Assembly (NCBI GenBank): GCA_036504735.1
Contig: DASXUQ010000010.1
Location: 124,001 to 188,000, forward strand
Source: a bacterium
GTDB lineage: Bacteria; Electryoneota; RPQS01
Reading direction: 5' to 3'
Length of the DNA: 64,000 bases
Positions 43,129 through 52,426 of this stretch are shown here, one piece after another; position 1 is the first letter of the stretch; each line of letters starts with the position of its first letter. Both the position numbers and the translations under genes were made by a program. The notes beneath the pieces are model-generated. The model searched no databases. It saw only the letters and a program-made list of their open reading frames with translations, and was not told the origin of the DNA.

Positions 43129-44118
43129 ATGAGTAAAATCCTCACCCAAGAAGAGATTGATGCGCTGTTGAAGAGCGTGGTGACGACCCAGTCCTCGACG
43201 CCCGTGGCGGAGTCCAAGGACCGGCCGATCCATCTCTACGACTTCAAGCATCCGGATCGCATTTCCAAAGACCAGCTCCGGGCGCTGCGCACGATTCACG
43301 ATTCGTTCTCCCGCGCCTTCGGCACGTACCTTTCGGGAATGTTGCGCACCCTCGTGGACATCAATCTGCTGTCGATCGATCAGGCCACCTATTCCGAGTA
43401 CATGCTGTCGCTGTCGGTGCCGTCGTGCATCTACATCATGGCGTCAAAGAACCTCAAGGGCGCGGCGATCATGGAGATATCGCCGCAGTTTGCGCTGACG
43501 GTGGTGGACCGCCTGTTGGGCGGCAGCGGCAACCGCGTGGGGAATATCCGCGAATTGACCATTATCGAACAGAACATTCTGCGCAAGATGGTGGAGTCGG
43601 GCATCAGTATTCTCACCGATGCCTGGCGGCACATTTACCGCCTGAACCTGTATATCGAATCTTTCGAGTCCAATCCGCAATTCGTGCAGATCGCGCCCGC
43701 GTCGGAGACGGCGGCGGTGGTGTCCTTCGAGATTATTATCCGGGACATGACCTTCCCCATGAACCTCTGCTTCCCGTACTTCGTGCTCGATCCGCTGATT
43801 CAGAACCTGTCCACGAGCTGGTCGAATGTGGCGACCAAGCGGCTGACCTCGAGGGAAAACGAAAGCCTGCGCACGCGGATCCAGCTTTCCAAGCTGCCGA
43901 TTGAAGTGCGTCTGGGGTCGGCGAAACTGCACATGAAGGATCTGGCGAAGCTGAGAGTCGGCGACGTTGTGCGCATGGACGAGCGCAGCGACGAGTGCCT
44001 GAAAATCATCGTAAACGGTAAGACAAAATTCTGGGGCGAGCCCGGGGTGAGCAAAGCGAGAAAAGCCGTGCGCATCGTGCGCCGCGTTTCCGAAATGGAG
44101 GAACTGAACCTTGGATAA
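43129..44118 (+). CDS. fliM: Flagellar motor switch protein FliM
   Basis: 329 residues. FliM is the C-ring protein that binds CheY-P. N-terminal LTQEEIDALLKS (CheY-binding peptide) is present, followed by the CheC-like middle domain (FGTYLSGMLRTLVDINLLSI then LTIIEQNILRKMVESGISIL) and a C-terminal SpoA domain (KLHMKDLAKLRVGDVVRMDE). Its stop overlaps the fliN start. Confidence 0.97.
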   Translation: MSKILTQEEIDALLKSVVTTQSSTPVAESKDRPIHLYDFKHPDRISKDQLRALRTIHDSFSRAFGTYLSGMLRTLVDINLLSIDQATYSEYMLSLSVPSCIYIMASKNLKGAAIMEISPQFALTVVDRLLGGSGNRVGNIRELTIIEQNILRKMVESGISILTDAWRHIYRLNLYIESFESNPQFVQIAPASETAAVVSFEIIIRDMTFPMNLCFPYFVLDPLIQNLSTSWSNVATKRLTSRENESLRTRIQLSKLPIEVRLGSAKLHMKDLAKLRVGDVVRMDERSDECLKIIVNGKTKFWGEPGVSKARKAVRIVRRVSEMEELNLG

Positions 44119-44995
44119 CGTGCTGTTCAACGATACACTGGATCGGAAGGTCGGCGAAACGGAAGAAAAGTTCCGCTCCATCTTCGAGCAGTCCCTGGCT
44201 TCCTTCCTCGAGCGGCAGGTCCCGGTCAGCACTCGCGGGCCGGAGGCCTTCGAGTTCAAGGATATGAAGAGCACCCTGCCGGGCGAGGTCGTGCTGGCGG
44301 CGCTGACCGCCACCGAGGGCGGACCGGGCCGCACCCTGTTCGTGCTTTCCAAGGAGAGCGCGGGAATCATCGCCGACCTGCTGCTGATGGGAGACGGCAA
44401 GGCTACCTTTTCCTATGAAGAGCATCTCGAACCCATGCGCGACCTGTTCAAGGAAGTCATGGCCGCCTTCTGTTCCGAACTCAGCCTTGAGATCGGGCAC
44501 CGCGTGGCGTTCGAAGAGGTCAAGGTTACGCTGGTGGACCTGACTCCGGCGGACTTCGTGGGCACCGGATGGATTTCCAACCGGATGGAAATCGGGCTGG
44601 CGCCGCAGCACGTCATGTATCGCATCGTTTCGGGTGAATTCTTCGAAACGTGTTTTCCCGAATCCAATGTTCACACCGAGACGCCGGAGATCAGCATTCC
44701 GACGGGAGACGACGGGTCGTTCGCGGAAGCGCAGAAAGAGATGGGATTGGTGCTCGACATCGAACTGCCGATTTCCATCGAGCTGGGGCGCACCGCCATG
44801 CTCATCCGCGACATCGTCAAACTGGCGCCGGGTTCGATTGTGGAACTGGACAAGCTGTCCGGCGAGCCGGTGGATCTGCTGGTAAACGGCAAGATGTTCG
44901 CCCGCGGCGAAGTGGTGGTGGTCGATGAGAATTTCGCCATCCGCATCACGGAGCTGGTAACGCCGGCGGAGTATTCGCGAGGCCGTTCCAACTAA
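44111..44995 (+). CDS. fliN: Flagellar motor switch protein FliN with long CheC-like N-terminal part
   Basis: 294 residues, against ~140 for enteric FliN. The C-terminal 80 residues are the SpoA domain (VLDIELPISIELGRTAMLIR then ELDKLSGEPVDLLVNGKMFA). The N-terminal ~200 residues resemble the CheC-like domain of FliY-type proteins, but the phosphatase motif ExxN is missing: the equivalent reads FKEVMAAF. TTG start at 44111 is set by GGAGG at 44097 and overlaps fliM. I read it as a FliY/FliN-type switch component without CheY-P phosphatase activity. Confidence 0.88.
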   Translation: MDNVLFNDTLDRKVGETEEKFRSIFEQSLASFLERQVPVSTRGPEAFEFKDMKSTLPGEVVLAALTATEGGPGRTLFVLSKESAGIIADLLLMGDGKATFSYEEHLEPMRDLFKEVMAAFCSELSLEIGHRVAFEEVKVTLVDLTPADFVGTGWISNRMEIGLAPQHVMYRIVSGEFFETCFPESNVHTETPEISIPTGDDGSFAEAQKEMGLVLDIELPISIELGRTAMLIRDIVKLAPGSIVELDKLSGEPVDLLVNGKMFARGEVVVVDENFAIRITELVTPAEYSRGRSN

Positions 44996-44997
44996 GC

Positions 44998-45342
44998 ATG
45001 CTGCTGCAACTTCTTAAAACGATTGCCGCCCTGGCGGGCATTCTGGGGCTGATCTTCGGTTTGGCCTATCTGGTCAAGCGTTTCAATCTGGCCGGGCCGC
45101 GCGCCGACGGGGGCACGGAGGGCTGGCGGCTGCTGGGCATTCGCGCTTTGGGGCCGAAGCGGCAGGTGTACGTGCTGGAAGTCGGCAGCCATGTGTTGCT
45201 GATCGGCACCACCGACCGCACGATGTCCACGCTGATGGAGATTTCGGATCCTGCGGAAAAAGAGAAATTGATCGGGGCGCTGACGAAGCCGAAACGGACC
45301 ATCACCAGCTTTCAGGACCTCTTGCGCAGGGCGGAATCGTGA
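44998..45342 (+). CDS. fliO: Flagellar biosynthesis protein FliO
   Basis: 114 residues. One N-terminal membrane segment (LLKTIAALAGILGLIFGLAY) and then a short cytoplasmic domain with the typical RALGPKRQVYVLEVGSHVLL. FliO assists FliP assembly in the export gate. It overlaps fliP by four bases. Confidence 0.9.
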   Translation: MLLQLLKTIAALAGILGLIFGLAYLVKRFNLAGPRADGGTEGWRLLGIRALGPKRQVYVLEVGSHVLLIGTTDRTMSTLMEISDPAEKEKLIGALTKPKRTITSFQDLLRRAES

Positions 45343-46088
45343 AGAAAATGCTTGTCAGGATATTCGGAATCGCCGCTGGATTGCTGTGCACGCTGCATGT
45401 TGCCGCAGCGCAGACGATACCCAGCATGACCTTGAAGGTGTCGCAGGGGCAGGATCCGGGCGACGTGGTGCCGACGCTGCAAATCGTCGGGCTGATGACG
45501 CTGCTGGCCCTGGCACCGTCGCTGGTGCTGATGATGACCAGCTTCACGCGGATTCTCATCGTGCTGCATTTCCTGCGGCAGGCGATGGGCACGCAGCAGG
45601 TGCCGCCGGCGCAGCTTGTGGTGGCCCTCGCGCTGGTACTGACGTTCTTTGTCATGCAGCCGACGCTGAACGCGGTGAACGACAACGCGCTGAAGCCGTA
45701 CATGGCGAAGACGATCGATCAAAAAACCGCGCTGGCCAACGCCACGCAACCCTTCAAGGATTTTATGCTGCGGCAGGTGCGGGAGCGCGACCTTGCGCTG
45801 TTCGTCAATCTGTCGGGTCAGCCGCGCCCGGCCAGCCAGGCGGATATCAGCCTCGGCGTGCTGGTGCCGGCCTTTGTGATCAGCGAGCTGCGGATCGCTT
45901 TCCAGATCGGCTTTGTGCTCTACCTTCCCTTCCTGATTATCGACATGGTCGTATCCTCGATTCTGCTCGCCATGGGCATGATGATGCTGCCGCCGGTAAC
46001 CGTCAGCCTTCCCTTCAAGATTCTGCTGTTCGTGATGGTGGACGGCTGGTACCTTGTCGTCGAATCCCTCGTCAAAAGTTTTCACTGA
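45339..46088 (+). CDS. fliP: Flagellar export gate protein FliP
   Basis: 249 residues. Signal-like N-terminus (IAAGLLCTLHVAAA) and four transmembrane helices; the family motif FTRILIVLHFLRQAMGTQQV is unmistakable. FliP pentamers form the core of the export gate with FliQ and FliR. Starts with GTG at 45339, overlapping fliO by four bases. The 3' end is ten bases before fliQ. Confidence 0.97.
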   Translation: MKKMLVRIFGIAAGLLCTLHVAAAQTIPSMTLKVSQGQDPGDVVPTLQIVGLMTLLALAPSLVLMMTSFTRILIVLHFLRQAMGTQQVPPAQLVVALALVLTFFVMQPTLNAVNDNALKPYMAKTIDQKTALANATQPFKDFMLRQVRERDLALFVNLSGQPRPASQADISLGVLVPAFVISELRIAFQIGFVLYLPFLIIDMVVSSILLAMGMMMLPPVTVSLPFKILLFVMVDGWYLVVESLVKSFH

Positions 46089-46098
46089 AAGATCAGCC

Positions 46099-46368
46099 GT
46101 GACTCAGGAACTTGCCCTCTATTTGACCAGCCAGGCGCTTACCACCGCGCTGATGGTCAGCGCGCCGTTACTCATTGCGGGCCTCGTGGTCGGCGTGGGA
46201 ATCTCCATCTTTCAGGCGGTAACGCAAATCAATGAAATGACGCTGTCCTTTATCCCGAAGATCGTCGTCACGGCGTTTGTGCTGCTCTTGACGATTCCGT
46301 GGATGGCGTCCAAGGTCACCGACTTTTTCCGCTACTGTTTCGAAATCATCCCGCAGGTGTCCCGATGA
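46099..46368 (+). CDS. fliQ: Flagellar export gate protein FliQ
   Basis: 89 residues, two transmembrane helices, with LIAGLVVGVGISIFQAVTQI then NEMTLSFIPKIV of FliQ. Start GTG 46099 leaves ten bases after fliP; a frame open further upstream overlaps fliP and is rejected. It overlaps the HDOD gene start by four bases. Confidence 0.96.
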   Translation: MTQELALYLTSQALTTALMVSAPLLIAGLVVGVGISIFQAVTQINEMTLSFIPKIVVTAFVLLLTIPWMASKVTDFFRYCFEIIPQVSR

Positions 46369-47222
46369 ACGAGCGTGAACGCGTGGCAACGGTGCTGCGC
46401 AACATCACGGCGCTGCCGACGCTGCCCGACGTGGCGGTGAAACTGCTGGAGCTGGGCGAGAAGCCCACGACTTCGGCAGGCGATCTTGCCCGGCTGGTGG
46501 AGCGGGACATGTCTTTGGCGACCCGGGTGCTGCGGCTGGTCAATTCATCGTTCTTCGGCGTGCGCCGCGAAGTCACCAGCATTCAGCATGCCGTCATGAT
46601 TCTTGGAGTGTCGAACCTGAGGAGCATTGTGCTCTCGGGCGCGGTCTCGGATCTGTTCGACCGCAAAGGCGCGGTGGGGAGCTTCAACCGGGAAGAATTC
46701 TGGAAGCATTCCGTGGCGGTGGCGGCAACCTCGCGCATCATTGCGCAGAAAGTGAAACTGGTCGATGCGGAAATCGCTTTCACCGCAGGGCTGATTCATG
46801 ACATGGGCAAGGTGGTGGTAGACCGCTATCTGCACCCCGAATTCGTGCGCGTGGTGGAGCTGCTGGATGACCCGGAAATGACCATGCGCAACGCGGAGAA
46901 TACCGTGCTGGGCGTCAACCATGCCGAGATCGGTCATCACCTGGCGGTCTACTGGAATCTGCCGGAGATCCTGCTGGAGGCGGTGGGCTATCATCATCGC
47001 CCGCTGGAGGCTCCCGAATACCGCTCTGTGGCGGCGATTGTGGGCACGGCGGATGCGTTAGTGCGCCATCTGGGAATCGGACAGGGGGGTGGGGCAAACT
47101 GGCCAGTGCAGGAAGCGACACTGAAACTGTGCGACCTGACCACGGAATCCTATGCAGAGTTGGAGACTCGCCTCGCCGACGAATTGCCGGAGCAGGTCAA
47201 CGGCTATGCGAGTCAGGAGTAG
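46365..47222 (+). CDS. HDOD-domain protein inserted between fliQ and fliR
   Basis: 285 residues. A single HDOD domain covers most of it: LPTLPDVAVKLLELG, RVLRLVNSSFFGVRREVTSI, then AVMILGVSNLRSIVLSGAVS, and the degenerate HD residues in TAGLIHDMGKVVVDRYLHPE and GVNHAEIGHHLAVYW. HDOD proteins act in signalling, often with c-di-GMP or kinases, usually without phosphohydrolase activity. The HD in GLIHDMGK is retained here. ATG 46365 overlaps fliQ by four bases, so it is translationally coupled to an export-gate gene. Confidence 0.92.
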   Translation: MNERERVATVLRNITALPTLPDVAVKLLELGEKPTTSAGDLARLVERDMSLATRVLRLVNSSFFGVRREVTSIQHAVMILGVSNLRSIVLSGAVSDLFDRKGAVGSFNREEFWKHSVAVAATSRIIAQKVKLVDAEIAFTAGLIHDMGKVVVDRYLHPEFVRVVELLDDPEMTMRNAENTVLGVNHAEIGHHLAVYWNLPEILLEAVGYHHRPLEAPEYRSVAAIVGTADALVRHLGIGQGGGANWPVQEATLKLCDLTTESYAELETRLADELPEQVNGYASQE

Positions 47223-47245
47223 CGCGAATCCGACGCGTCCTTGCC

Positions 47246-48022
47246 ATGCCGATTGACATCCACCAGATCGAGTTCTTTGTTCTTGTCTTCATCCGCATCG
47301 CGGGCGCGCTGGCGGTTTTGCCGCTGTTTTCCCATTCGGCCATCCCGGCCATGCTCAAGGCGGGGTTGGCGGGGGCCATCGCCCTGCTGCTGGTGCCGAC
47401 TCTTTCGGGCTCCATGCCCGCGCCCAGCGGAACGATTCTCGACTTCTTCATGCTGGCCTTCCGGGAAACCGTGTGCGGAATGTTGATCGGATTCGCGGGG
47501 CAGTTTCTGTTTTACGCGGTGGACATTGCCGGGCAGCTCATTGGGTTCCAGGCGGGCTTTTCGGTGGTCTCTTCGATTGACCCCAACACCGAGGCGCAGA
47601 GCACGGTGATTACGCAGATGTACAATCTGACGGCGATGCTGGTATTTCTGGCGATCAACGGCCACCACGCGATGCTGAAAGCGGTGTGCGACAGCTTCCA
47701 CGTTATTCCCATCGGCAAGCTGACCGTGGATTCGCGCCTCTTCGACTGGACCATGCTCTCGATCAAGGATGTGATGGTGGACGGTATCCGGCTGGCGGCT
47801 CCACTGATGGTGACGCTGCTGCTGACCGACGTGGGGCTGGGGATTCTCACACGCGTTGCGCCAACGCTTAACGTGTTCGTAATCGGCTTCCCGCTGAAGA
47901 TCGCGATTACCCTGATGATGGTTTCCATGACGCTGGGCGTGGTGGTGTCGATCTTCACCACGCAGTTTGGCGACTACGTGCATCAGGCGCCGGCGTTTCT
48001 GAAGTTGCTGACGGGGCCATGA
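47246..48022 (+). CDS. fliR: Flagellar export gate protein FliR
   Basis: 258 residues from ATG 47246, chosen because the family begins IEFFVLVFIRIAGALAVLPL. About six transmembrane helices; the segment YAVDIAGQLIGFQAGFSVVS is conserved. FliR joins FliP and FliQ in the gate. It is separated from fliQ by the HDOD gene and overlaps flhB by four bases. Confidence 0.96.
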   Translation: MPIDIHQIEFFVLVFIRIAGALAVLPLFSHSAIPAMLKAGLAGAIALLLVPTLSGSMPAPSGTILDFFMLAFRETVCGMLIGFAGQFLFYAVDIAGQLIGFQAGFSVVSSIDPNTEAQSTVITQMYNLTAMLVFLAINGHHAMLKAVCDSFHVIPIGKLTVDSRLFDWTMLSIKDVMVDGIRLAAPLMVTLLLTDVGLGILTRVAPTLNVFVIGFPLKIAITLMMVSMTLGVVVSIFTTQFGDYVHQAPAFLKLLTGP

Positions 48023-49092
48023 GTTTTCAAGATCCATCCAAAACCGAAGCGCCGACACCCCGGCGCCGTGCAAAAGCGCGGGAAGAGGGGAATGTCGCGC
48101 GGAGCATGGAGCTGAATTCAGCCGTTGTGCTGGTGGTATCGTCTCTGATGCTGCTCTGGTTCGGCGGTCAGCTTACGGCGGGACTGAAGCAGATCATGAT
48201 CAGCCTCTTCCGCCATATGGGGACGATGGAGATCACGACGGGTTCCCTGCCGGTGTACATGTGGATGGGGATGAAGGCCGTCGCCTTCCTGGTTGCGCCG
48301 ATTTTTCTCGGCATCATGGTGGCGGGTGTGGCGGTCAACGTCGGGCAGGTGGGTTTCAAGATCACCGGCAAGAACGCCTATCCGAAGTTCTCGCGCATCA
48401 ATCCGATTTCCGGATTCCAGCGGCTGTTCACCATGCGCTCGCTGGTGGAACTGGGCAAAAGTCTGCTGAAGCTTGCGGTGATCGGCGGCGTGGTTTACCT
48501 GACGATTGCATCGCAGTACGGCACCATCTACAATCTCTCGCGCATTCCCGTCGAGAACTTGGGGATCATTGTGGGGAAGACAGTGGTGCGGCTGTTTCTG
48601 GTCGTGTCGCTCTCGCTCATAGTTATCGGCATCCTCGACTATATCTATAACCGCTTCGAGTTCGAAAAGTCCTTGAAAATGACCAAGGAAGAGGTGAAGG
48701 AAGAGGCGAGGCAGAGTGATGGTGATCCGAAGGTCAAGGGCAAGATCCGCGAGACCATGTTCAAGAACGCTTACCGGCGGATGATGCAGAAGGTGCCGGA
48801 GGCGGATGTGGTGCTGGCGAACCCGATTCACTTGGCGGTTGCGCTGAAATATGACCGAACCAAGGGCAACGCGCCGATCGTCGTGGCAAAGGGCGCGCGC
48901 AAGGTGGCGGAACGCATCAAGCAGATTGCCCGGGAGCATGATATTCCGGTGATCGAAAACCCGCCGCTGGCCCGGGCCCTGTACAAGGCGGTGGAAATCG
49001 GCGACGAGATCCCCGCGGATCTTTACAAAGCGGTGGCGGAAGTGCTGGCTTACGTGTATCGTCTGAAACGTAAATTCTTCGGAGTGGCCTGA
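48019..49092 (+). CDS. flhB: Flagellar export switch protein FlhB (NPIH autocleavage motif)
   Basis: 357 residues. Four transmembrane helices and a cytoplasmic tail; FlhB switches substrate class from rod/hook to filament through self-cleavage. N-terminal KTEAPTPRRRAKAREEGNVA matches the family. The autocleavage motif is N268-P269-I270-H271 (nt 48820-48831) instead of NPTH; the Asn and Pro that are cut between are present, Thr is replaced by Ile. The downstream ENPPLARALYKAVEIG is normal. Overlaps fliR by four bases. Confidence 0.96.
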   Translation: MSFQDPSKTEAPTPRRRAKAREEGNVARSMELNSAVVLVVSSLMLLWFGGQLTAGLKQIMISLFRHMGTMEITTGSLPVYMWMGMKAVAFLVAPIFLGIMVAGVAVNVGQVGFKITGKNAYPKFSRINPISGFQRLFTMRSLVELGKSLLKLAVIGGVVYLTIASQYGTIYNLSRIPVENLGIIVGKTVVRLFLVVSLSLIVIGILDYIYNRFEFEKSLKMTKEEVKEEARQSDGDPKVKGKIRETMFKNAYRRMMQKVPEADVVLANPIHLAVALKYDRTKGNAPIVVAKGARKVAERIKQIAREHDIPVIENPPLARALYKAVEIGDEIPADLYKAVAEVLAYVYRLKRKFFGVA

Positions 49093-49098
49093 TAAGAT

Positions 49099-51207
49099 AT
49101 GGGCGCGGCAAAACCGAAAGTCATGATGCCGGGAACCAAGAGCAACGGTTCGGCAATGAAGAGCCTCCTGTCCCACAGCGATATCGGGATGGCGCTGGCC
49201 CTGGTAGCGATTATCGTGGTGATGGTGATTCCCATTCCCACCTTTCTGATTGATATTTGCCTGGCCCTGTCCATCGCCCTCTCGCTCTCGATTCTGCTGA
49301 CGGCTCTGTATGTCAAGGAGCCGCTGGAGTTCTCCGTATTTCCCGGCCTGCTGCTGGTGACGACGCTGTTTCGCCTTGCCATGAACGTGGCTACCACCCG
49401 GCAGATTCTCGGCCAGGGGTATGGTGGCGAAATCATTCAGGCGTTCGGCAGTTTTGTGATCAAGGGCAACTACGTTGTCGGTATCATCATCTTCCTCGTG
49501 CTGGTGGTGATTAACCTTGTGGTGATCACCAAGGGCTCGGGACGTATTGCGGAAGTTGCCGCGCGGTTTACCCTCGATGCCATGCCCGGCAAGCAGATGG
49601 CGATTGACGCCGATCTGAATCAGGGCCTGATCGATGAGCGCGAAGCCCGCCGCCGCCGCGACAAGATTCACCGCGAAGCCGACTTCTACGGCGCGATGGA
49701 CGGCGCGTCCAAGTTTGTGCGCGGAGACGCCGTGGCCGGCCTGCTGATTGTCGGCATCAACATTTTCGGCGGATTTGCCATTGGCATGTTCCAGATGAAG
49801 ATGGGTTTCGCGCAGGCGCTGCAGACGTTTACCACGCTGACGGTAGGTGACGGCCTGGTTTCGCAGATTCCGGCGCTGATTACCTCTGTTGCCGCCGGTA
49901 TTACCGTAGCCCGTGCCGCCTCCGAGAATAATCTCGGGCGTGAAATTGCTTCTCAGCTTCTATCCTATCCCCGCGCGATCTACGTGGCGTCCGGTGTGCT
50001 GGCCTTCTTTGCCATCACGCCCGGCATGCCTACCATCCCGTTCTTGATCCTGTCCGCCTCCCTGTTTGCTCTTGCGCGGCTCTCCGCCGAAGCGGCGAAG
50101 CATCCCGCGCCCGCCCAAGCCGAGGCCGAGCAGGCCGAAGCCGCCGCCAAGAAGAAGCCCGAGCGTGTGGAGGACTTTGTGCTGGTGGATCCTTTGGAAA
50201 TCGAAATCGGCTACGGCCTGATTCCGCTGGTGGAAGGCGGCCCGGGCGGAGACCTTCTGGACCGCATCACCAGTCTGCGGCGGCAATTTGCCATGCAGAC
50301 CGGGCAGGTAATTCCGCCCGTACGCATCCGTGACAACACCCAGCTTGCGCCGAATCTGTATGTGATGAAGATCCGTGGCACCGAAGTGGGACGCAGCGAA
50401 CTGCGCCCGAACATGCTGCTGGCTTTGACTCCGGGCGATGGCGCGCCGCGCATCGAAGGCGTTCCCACCCGCGAACCGAGCTTCGATCTGCCCGCCATCT
50501 GGATTCCGCGCCATGACAAGGAGCGCGCTCAGACCTCCGGTTACACGGTGATTGAACCCGCCGCCGTGGTCTGCACGCATCTCTCCGAGATCCTGAAGAA
50601 GGAAGGCTTCCGCCTGATGTCCCGCGACGCCGTGCAGGAGCTGATCGACGCGGTGAAGAGGACGCACAAGACAGTAGTCGAGGAACTGGTGCCGGGTCAG
50701 CTCGGAATCGGACAGATTCAGAAGGTCCTGCAGAATCTGCTGCGGGAAGGCCTGCCGATCCGGGATATGGTCACCATACTGGAAACCCTTGCCGACTACG
50801 CGCCAATCACCAAGGACACCGATTATCTGACCGAGGCGGTGCGGGTTGCGCTCTCCGCGGCGATCGCTCACCGCTATGAAGATGAGCCCGGCAAGCTGAC
50901 GGCGCTGACGGTGGATCCCAAGCTGGAGCAGATGATTGCCGACGGTTTACGGACCTCCGCAAAAGAAGGCACGGAGTTCGCACTACCAGGTGCTATAGCT
51001 CATAAATTGGCCGATAAACTGCGGGATCTGTCCAAAACCATGCTGGCGCGCGGCTTCCAGCCCATACTGGTTACAGCGCCGGGAGTACGCAGTTTCGTCC
51101 GCCGGATGATCGAGCCGGAAATTCCCAACCTGATCGTGCTCTCGATCGGGGAATTGCCGCCTGCCACGAAGATTTTTCCCATGGGTATGGTCAACCTTGA
51201 AGGATAA
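49099..51207 (+). CDS. flhA: Flagellar export apparatus protein FlhA
   Basis: 702 residues. Eight transmembrane helices in the first ~330 residues, with family motifs FSVFPGLLLVTTLFRLAMNV and the FHIPEP-equivalent domain MPGKQMAIDADLNQGLIDE; then a large cytoplasmic domain that forms the export ring and docks chaperone-substrate complexes. Six bases after flhB. N-terminal extension of ~23 residues is slightly longer than usual. Confidence 0.97.
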   Translation: MGAAKPKVMMPGTKSNGSAMKSLLSHSDIGMALALVAIIVVMVIPIPTFLIDICLALSIALSLSILLTALYVKEPLEFSVFPGLLLVTTLFRLAMNVATTRQILGQGYGGEIIQAFGSFVIKGNYVVGIIIFLVLVVINLVVITKGSGRIAEVAARFTLDAMPGKQMAIDADLNQGLIDEREARRRRDKIHREADFYGAMDGASKFVRGDAVAGLLIVGINIFGGFAIGMFQMKMGFAQALQTFTTLTVGDGLVSQIPALITSVAAGITVARAASENNLGREIASQLLSYPRAIYVASGVLAFFAITPGMPTIPFLILSASLFALARLSAEAAKHPAPAQAEAEQAEAAAKKKPERVEDFVLVDPLEIEIGYGLIPLVEGGPGGDLLDRITSLRRQFAMQTGQVIPPVRIRDNTQLAPNLYVMKIRGTEVGRSELRPNMLLALTPGDGAPRIEGVPTREPSFDLPAIWIPRHDKERAQTSGYTVIEPAAVVCTHLSEILKKEGFRLMSRDAVQELIDAVKRTHKTVVEELVPGQLGIGQIQKVLQNLLREGLPIRDMVTILETLADYAPITKDTDYLTEAVRVALSAAIAHRYEDEPGKLTALTVDPKLEQMIADGLRTSAKEGTEFALPGAIAHKLADKLRDLSKTMLARGFQPILVTAPGVRSFVRRMIEPEIPNLIVLSIGELPPATKIFPMGMVNLEG

Positions 51208-51213
51208 GCGACC

Positions 51214-52413
51214 ATGAAGACTCAAAAGTTCACCGCGCCGACCATGAAAGAAGCTCTGGCCAAGGTTAAGGAAGCCTTGGGCGAGGATGCCTTAATCATC
51301 AAATCGGAGAAGGTTAAATCGGACGGCGTACTGGGCTTCTCGCGGCAGGAAGTGATTGAAGTCACGGCGGCCCGTCCGGAAGAAGTTAAAGCAGACCTGC
51401 ACAGTGGCCCCGAATTTGCTGAGACTCTACAGGAGACCCTGTCCAAGCCACCTGTTCAGGAGATCCCCGAACGCGAATCCATGGACCTGAGCAATCTGAA
51501 TAGCGAAGTCAAACGGCTCCGCGAAGACCTGATGGATATCGGCAAGTTTATCAAGTATAACAACTTGCCAAATATGCCTCGGGAACTGGTGCGGGTTTGG
51601 GAGACTATGGGAGAGTCCGGCATCAACAAGGAGTGGGCTACCGATCTGGCGCAGGATGCTCTGGTCAGATTGGGCGCAGAAGAGCTGATCTCTGCCCCCG
51701 CCGTCGAGAACTACCTGATTTCCAAGCTGTCCACAGCGGTTCGGCCTGCCCCTCAACTTCAGTTGAAGCGTTCGACGCCTTTTAAGGTGATGCTGGTGGG
51801 CGCTCCCGGAGCGGGGAAGACCACCTTAATTCAGAAATTAGCTTCCGATCCCCTGGGCTACGCCAAACGCAAGATCGGCCTGATATCGCTGGACACTCAT
51901 CGCATGGCGGCGATTGAGCAGATCCGCGCCTTTGCCCGCATCGCGGGCACACCCTTGGAAGTTGTCTTCCAACCGGAGCAAGCGGCGGCGGCACTCTCGC
52001 GGCTGGCTTCCTGCGAAGTAATCCTGATTGATACTCCCGGATGTTCGGTCGGCGACAGCGACCGCCGGGCTTTGATGAAACAGTTCATTGACGCGCTTGA
52101 CCCCGATGAAGTTCATCTGATCCAGAACTCATCTGTGCGCGACGAAGACCTGATCTTCGCCTGCCGCCTGTTCCGGGATCTGGGAATTACCCATCTTGGC
52201 TTCACGCGGCTCGACGAGTCGCTGCGGCAGGGCTATCTTCTCAATGTGGTTAAGGCGGCGGAGCGGCCGGTAGCCTGGCTCAGCAAGGGACAGGGATTTA
52301 TGGGCTGTCTGGAGCGGTTTACCACCGAACATCTGCGGCGCTGGACGGCTTTAACCGCAGCGGCGAACGTTGCTTCCGAGCAACCGAGAGTTGCCGAAGC
52401 CTTGAAGAAGTGA
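51214..52413 (+). CDS. flhF: Flagellar GTPase FlhF
   Basis: 399 residues. FlhF is an SRP-type GTPase that sets flagellar number and place. N-terminal basic region (MKTQKFTAPTMKEALAKVKE) is followed by the N and G domains; G1 loop GAPGAGKTT at ~195, then DTHRMAAIEQIRAFARI, and a Walker B-like VILIDTPG. FlhF usually works with FlhG, but the next gene is not flhG. Confidence 0.96.
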   Translation: MKTQKFTAPTMKEALAKVKEALGEDALIIKSEKVKSDGVLGFSRQEVIEVTAARPEEVKADLHSGPEFAETLQETLSKPPVQEIPERESMDLSNLNSEVKRLREDLMDIGKFIKYNNLPNMPRELVRVWETMGESGINKEWATDLAQDALVRLGAEELISAPAVENYLISKLSTAVRPAPQLQLKRSTPFKVMLVGAPGAGKTTLIQKLASDPLGYAKRKIGLISLDTHRMAAIEQIRAFARIAGTPLEVVFQPEQAAAALSRLASCEVILIDTPGCSVGDSDRRALMKQFIDALDPDEVHLIQNSSVRDEDLIFACRLFRDLGITHLGFTRLDESLRQGYLLNVVKAAERPVAWLSKGQGFMGCLERFTTEHLRRWTALTAAANVASEQPRVAEALKK

Positions 52414-52426
52414 GACGGTAAACCCC

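Noticed and set aside
46054-46098. Longer FliQ starting at 46054
   Set aside because: The extension is inside fliP. FliQ proteins begin near TQELALYLTSQAL and GTG 46099 gives the normal length of 89.
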